Origin: Treponema sp. UBA4377
GTDB lineage: Bacteria; Spirochaetota; Spirochaetia; Treponematales; Treponemataceae
Length of the DNA stretch: 17,464 nucleotides
Direction: 5' to 3'
Assembly (NCBI GenBank): GCA_002391235.1
Contig: DGRX01000013.1
Span: forward strand, 192,786 to 210,249
In this document: in pieces, positions 14,928-17,464 of the stretch
How the letters are laid out: every line of letters begins with the position of its first letter
Position numbering within the stretch: the first letter of the stretch is position 1
Program-made: the position numbers and the translations under genes
Notes under the pieces: model-generated
Databases searched by the model: none
Told to the model about the DNA's origin: nothing
Seen by the model: the letters and a program-made list of their open reading frames with translations, nothing else

Positions 14928-14935
14928 TAAATGTA

Positions 14936-15493
14936 ATGAACACTGAAAAGCTTTTTCAAACCGTCGCTTTTCTTTTGAGGAAGAACGACGGGAAAATGGA
15001 TTATTACAATCTCATAAAGGAGTGCTATATCGCCGATCGCAGGGCGATTGACGCAGTTGGCATTCCTATAACGGGAGATTCGTATGTGTCCATGAATCGC
15101 GGGCCTGTTCTAAAAGGACTTTATTCTTTTATAAAGGGCGCGAATGGCGACATTGAGGCGCAGTCAAAATGGAACCGCAGTTTTTCAGTTGTAGAACATA
15201 AAATTTCTTTGTTGGACAAGAATATTGCGGACTCGTATCTATCAAGTTATGACGAAAGCGTTCTTTCTGAGGTTGCCAACCAGTTTTATGGATATTCATA
15301 TGAAGACATGAAAGAATATGCCCACGCTGATGGCAGGTTTCCTGAATGGGAGCCTACCGCCAAAGGTGAGGAAAAACCAATTTCGCTCAAATCAATTATG
15401 AAATGCGTCGGCATTTCCGAAAACGAAATAGACCTTTTGCTTGCTGAACAACAGTCCTACGAAAAAGAGGCCAAACTATTTCATTCCAGCTAG
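14936..15493 (+). CDS. Panacea/DUF4065 (SocA/GepA-like) antitoxin-type protein
   Basis: The 185-residue product resembles the Panacea (DUF4065) domain: KLFQTVAFLLRKNDGKMDYYNLIKECYIADRRAIDAVGIPITGDSYVSMNRGPVLKGLYSFIKG covers the N-terminal helices and the YxxMxxGPV-like stretch typical of the family. Panacea proteins act as antitoxins paired with many unrelated toxins, or as adaptors such as SocA. A small gene follows at once and is the probable toxin. Codon use is clearly more AT-rich than in recA-folK-scpA, which points to recent acquisition. The promoter is consensus and the gene appears leaderless, which would favour high antitoxin expression. Family call rests on pattern recognition, without a database search. 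Confidence 0.72.
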   Translation: MNTEKLFQTVAFLLRKNDGKMDYYNLIKECYIADRRAIDAVGIPITGDSYVSMNRGPVLKGLYSFIKGANGDIEAQSKWNRSFSVVEHKISLLDKNIADSYLSSYDESVLSEVANQFYGYSYEDMKEYAHADGRFPEWEPTAKGEEKPISLKSIMKCVGISENEIDLLLAEQQSYEKEAKLFHSS

Positions 15494-15879
15494 ACAAAGG
15501 AAAATCCTTCCGCGGCATCGTTGACGTTTCTCAAGACGGCAAAAAATATCTGCATTTGCGGATTGTAATTTCTCATGTTTCAGAAAACGGTAGAGCCTTA
15601 GTGATTCCAATATCAACCATTCATGAAGGAATGACAAGGTATGATAGAAGTTGCGTCTTGAGCAAGGGAGAACATTCGTTTTTGACGGAGCCGCGCTCTT
15701 ACGCTTTTTACGGCAGGGCCGAAGCTTTATCGCAAAAAGACTTGGACGAGATTTCTAGGCAAAATAAGCTTATCGCATACGAAGATGTTTCTAAGGAGTT
15801 GCTTGAACGCCTTCAAGAAGGCGCAAAAAAATCGCCATTCTTGCAAAAAGTTTTTCAAGAATATTTTGAGGATTTTTAA
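15478..15879 (+). CDS. Probable toxin partner of the Panacea gene; start codon unusual
   Basis: The frame is open from 15448 (after TGA at 15445-15447) to TAA at 15877-15879. Sequence that looks coding begins before any standard start: SFQLDKGKSFRGIVDVSQDGKKYLHLRIVISH. There is no ATG or GTG in frame upstream of this; TTG at 15556 would remove about 26 plausible residues. ATT at 15478 has AGAGG at 15466-15470 seven bases upstream and would overlap the antitoxin by 16 bases, giving 133 residues. The body (KYLHLRIVISHVSENGRALVIPIST, CVLSKGEHSFLTEPRSYAFYGRAEAL) recalls PemK/MazF-like proteins, with a Cys-x-L-x-x-G-x-H segment, but this is inference. Alternatives are a frameshift from the antitoxin or a gene silenced by loss of its start. 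Confidence 0.6.
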   Translation: MSFQLDKGKSFRGIVDVSQDGKKYLHLRIVISHVSENGRALVIPISTIHEGMTRYDRSCVLSKGEHSFLTEPRSYAFYGRAEALSQKDLDEISRQNKLIAYEDVSKELLERLQEGAKKSPFLQKVFQEYFEDF

Positions 15880-15966
15880 GGACGGTTTTGGCTTAGTTTT
15901 TTTTTATTTCTTCAATTTTGCAGAAATAGGTATGGAAAATAGTGATAAATCATTAAATTTGATGAA

Positions 15967-17424
15967 TTAATTCTTGGAAAAAATGTTAATTCGCCGCTTA
16001 GCCAATTCCAGTATGTTCAAAAAGTGCTCGTTCCTAAACGCTAAAAGGACAAGAGCGTAAATTACGGCGCCCGCCGCGGCCTCCAGAATTACGGTCGCGA
16101 CGTTTTGCCCGACATTTGCCATAAGGAAGGCCACAAAAAGCCCCATCACAAGGGCGCCCGCCGCGTATTGGTAAATTTTGGAAAAGAAATAAAGAGTTCC
16201 GCCCAGCGTTTTGTAGGCCAAGAAAATCTTTACGGCCAGCATCAAGGCCTCGGACGTAATGCTGGCGACGGCCGCTCCCGTTATTCCGTACCTGGGAATC
16301 AAAATAAAGTTCATGACAAAGTTGACGCAAGCGCCAAGAACTACGGGGTACAAGACATACTTGTTTTTTCTGCGCGCGACAAAAACCAAGTCTGTTATGA
16401 CAGTGTTGAGTGTGGTTACGAACACTGTCGCGCTAAGAATCTGCATGCATGCGATGGCGGGCTCGTAATTTTTTCCGCAAAAAAGAATGATGACAGGCCG
16501 CGCCAAAAGAGCAAGGCCAACGGACATTGGAATGGAAAGCGCCTGCAAAACGTTCGCCGTGTTATTCAAAAGGCTCTTGTATTTTTCCTTGTCGTTTTCC
16601 ATGTAGTAGGAAAGCCGGGGGAGCGAAACTCCTACAACTGCCGTAAGTATCAGCGTAAAAAGCCGGCCGATTTTTGTCGCGGCGGCGTAATAGCCGACCT
16701 CCGCGTCGGTCCGCATGATTCCTATCATCGTCTTGTCCAAAATTGTGTAGACAGACGCGGCCAAAACAGAGGCGGACAAGGCAAAAATCGGCCTTAAATG
16801 CTTTTTTATCTCAAAGCCTTGGGCAAAAGTAAAATTAAAGAATTTCCTTGCGTAAAAAAAGTTGCAAACATTGGCGCCTGCCGCCGACAAGACGGTGAAT
16901 ATCATGTACTTGTTTATGTCCTCTGGGGAACGGACAAAGGCGAACAAAAAGGCGAGGCTTATCAATTGAAAGGCAAAGGTGCGGCGCGCGATGTATTTAA
17001 ATTCCTCTTGCGAAACGATAAGCCATTCCAAGCCAAGCGTGGAAAGCAAAATGCGGGCGCTGGCCAAAAGCAGCAGCGCTTTGTAATCTTGCAATTTTTG
17101 CGAAAACATAAGCGCGACCGCAAAAACCGCCAAAGAAATCGCCATAGTGGCAAGGTTTATGACTATTACTTCTGTGGAAAATTTAGAAAGCCGCTCCTTG
17201 TCGTCGCGAATTTTTGACGCCTCTCGTATGGCGTAAGAGCCTATCCCCAAGCCGGCGAACAAGACAAAGATGTCAATGACGGAGTTGGCGAAGTTGATTT
17301 TTCCCAAGCCATCGGGCAGCAAAATGCGGCTCGCGTAAGGGAATGTAATCATTGGAAAAAGCATTCCAAGGACTTTTGTGAGAATGTTGAATATCGAGTT
17401 CTTTTTTATGGATTTTTGTTCCAT
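15967..17424 (-). CDS. Polysaccharide/oligosaccharide flippase (Wzx-type, MOP superfamily)
   Basis: The 485-residue product is strongly hydrophobic, with about 14 predicted membrane spans. The N-terminus SIFNILTKVLGMLFPMITFPYASRILLPDGLGKINFANSVIDIFVLFAGLGIGSYAIREASK is characteristic of polysaccharide biosynthesis proteins (Wzx/RfbX/TuaB-like). LDKTMIGIMRTDAEVGYYAAATKIGRLF near 235-262 is also typical of these flippases. Such proteins move lipid-linked sugar repeat units across the inner membrane. Partner glycosyltransferases would lie upstream, outside the window. ATG 17422-17424 is preceded by GGAAG four bases away and a possible -10 TACAAT at 17442-17447, whose -35 falls beyond the window end. 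It converges on the toxin gene across 87 bases. Confidence 0.9.
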   Translation of the reverse strand: MEQKSIKKNSIFNILTKVLGMLFPMITFPYASRILLPDGLGKINFANSVIDIFVLFAGLGIGSYAIREASKIRDDKERLSKFSTEVIVINLATMAISLAVFAVALMFSQKLQDYKALLLLASARILLSTLGLEWLIVSQEEFKYIARRTFAFQLISLAFLFAFVRSPEDINKYMIFTVLSAAGANVCNFFYARKFFNFTFAQGFEIKKHLRPIFALSASVLAASVYTILDKTMIGIMRTDAEVGYYAAATKIGRLFTLILTAVVGVSLPRLSYYMENDKEKYKSLLNNTANVLQALSIPMSVGLALLARPVIILFCGKNYEPAIACMQILSATVFVTTLNTVITDLVFVARRKNKYVLYPVVLGACVNFVMNFILIPRYGITGAAVASITSEALMLAVKIFLAYKTLGGTLYFFSKIYQYAAGALVMGLFVAFLMANVGQNVATVILEAAAGAVIYALVLLAFRNEHFLNILELAKRRINIFSKN

Positions 17425-17464
17425 GCCACTTCCGTATTCTTATTGTAATGCCAAAAGGGAAGCG

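Noticed and set aside
15880..15966. Rho-independent terminator between the toxin and the flippase genes
   Set aside because: A T-run (about 15898-15906) has no stable hairpin before it, and the hairpin TATTTCT/AGAAATA lies on the wrong side of the T-run for either strand.

Overview
The window is about 17.5 kb of gene-dense bacterial chromosome of moderately high GC. It most resembles a spirochaete, probably Treponema-like. This is an inference from protein flavour and gene content (a SufU-type SUF operon, RecA with a long Ala/Pro tail, secreted TPR proteins); no rRNA or lineage-specific marker is present. Housekeeping genes are tightly packed, with 1-4 bp start/stop overlaps. Two unusually long intergenic regions and one AT-rich accessory island break the pattern.

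Layout. (1) 2-310 (+): 3' end of an unrecognised gene, which meets the SUF operon tail-to-tail. (2) 307-5275 (-): sufC-sufB-sufD-sufS-sufU, a complete minimal SUF iron-sulfur assembly operon. (3) 5276-5507: divergent promoter region with a heptanucleotide tandem repeat. (4) 5508-7085 (+): malQ, 4-alpha-glucanotransferase. (5) 7086-7638: intergenic region A, with two large imperfect palindromes. (6) 7639-11730 (+): rpe followed by three coupled genes for a secreted TPR protein, an exported protein with a low-complexity linker and C-terminal helix, and a membrane-anchored TPR protein. (7) 11731-12298: intergenic region B, with two more palindromes of the same family. (8) 12299-14902 (+): recA-folK-scpA. 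(9) 14936-15879 (+): AT-rich Panacea (DUF4065) antitoxin-like gene plus probable toxin. (10) 15967-17424 (-): polysaccharide flippase of the Wzx type.

The most interesting signal is the family of about 200 bp palindromic elements in regions A and B. Three copies share a 25-nt core and the same nested stem architecture. One internal stem has a different sequence in each copy yet stays perfectly paired (11, 9 and 8 bp), and a second hairpin shows a compensatory pair change. That is the signature of a conserved structured RNA or DNA element, such as a MITE or ncRNA. A fourth copy is rearranged. Each region carries one copy on each strand.

A second theme is initiation. Four transcription units (sufC, malQ, rpe, Panacea) have a sigma-70-like -10 box only 8-9 nt before the start codon and no ribosome-binding site, so their mRNAs are predicted to be leaderless or nearly so. 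recA and most downstream operon genes have good Shine-Dalgarno sequences. The probable toxin has no ATG in frame and seems to start at ATT or another unusual codon.
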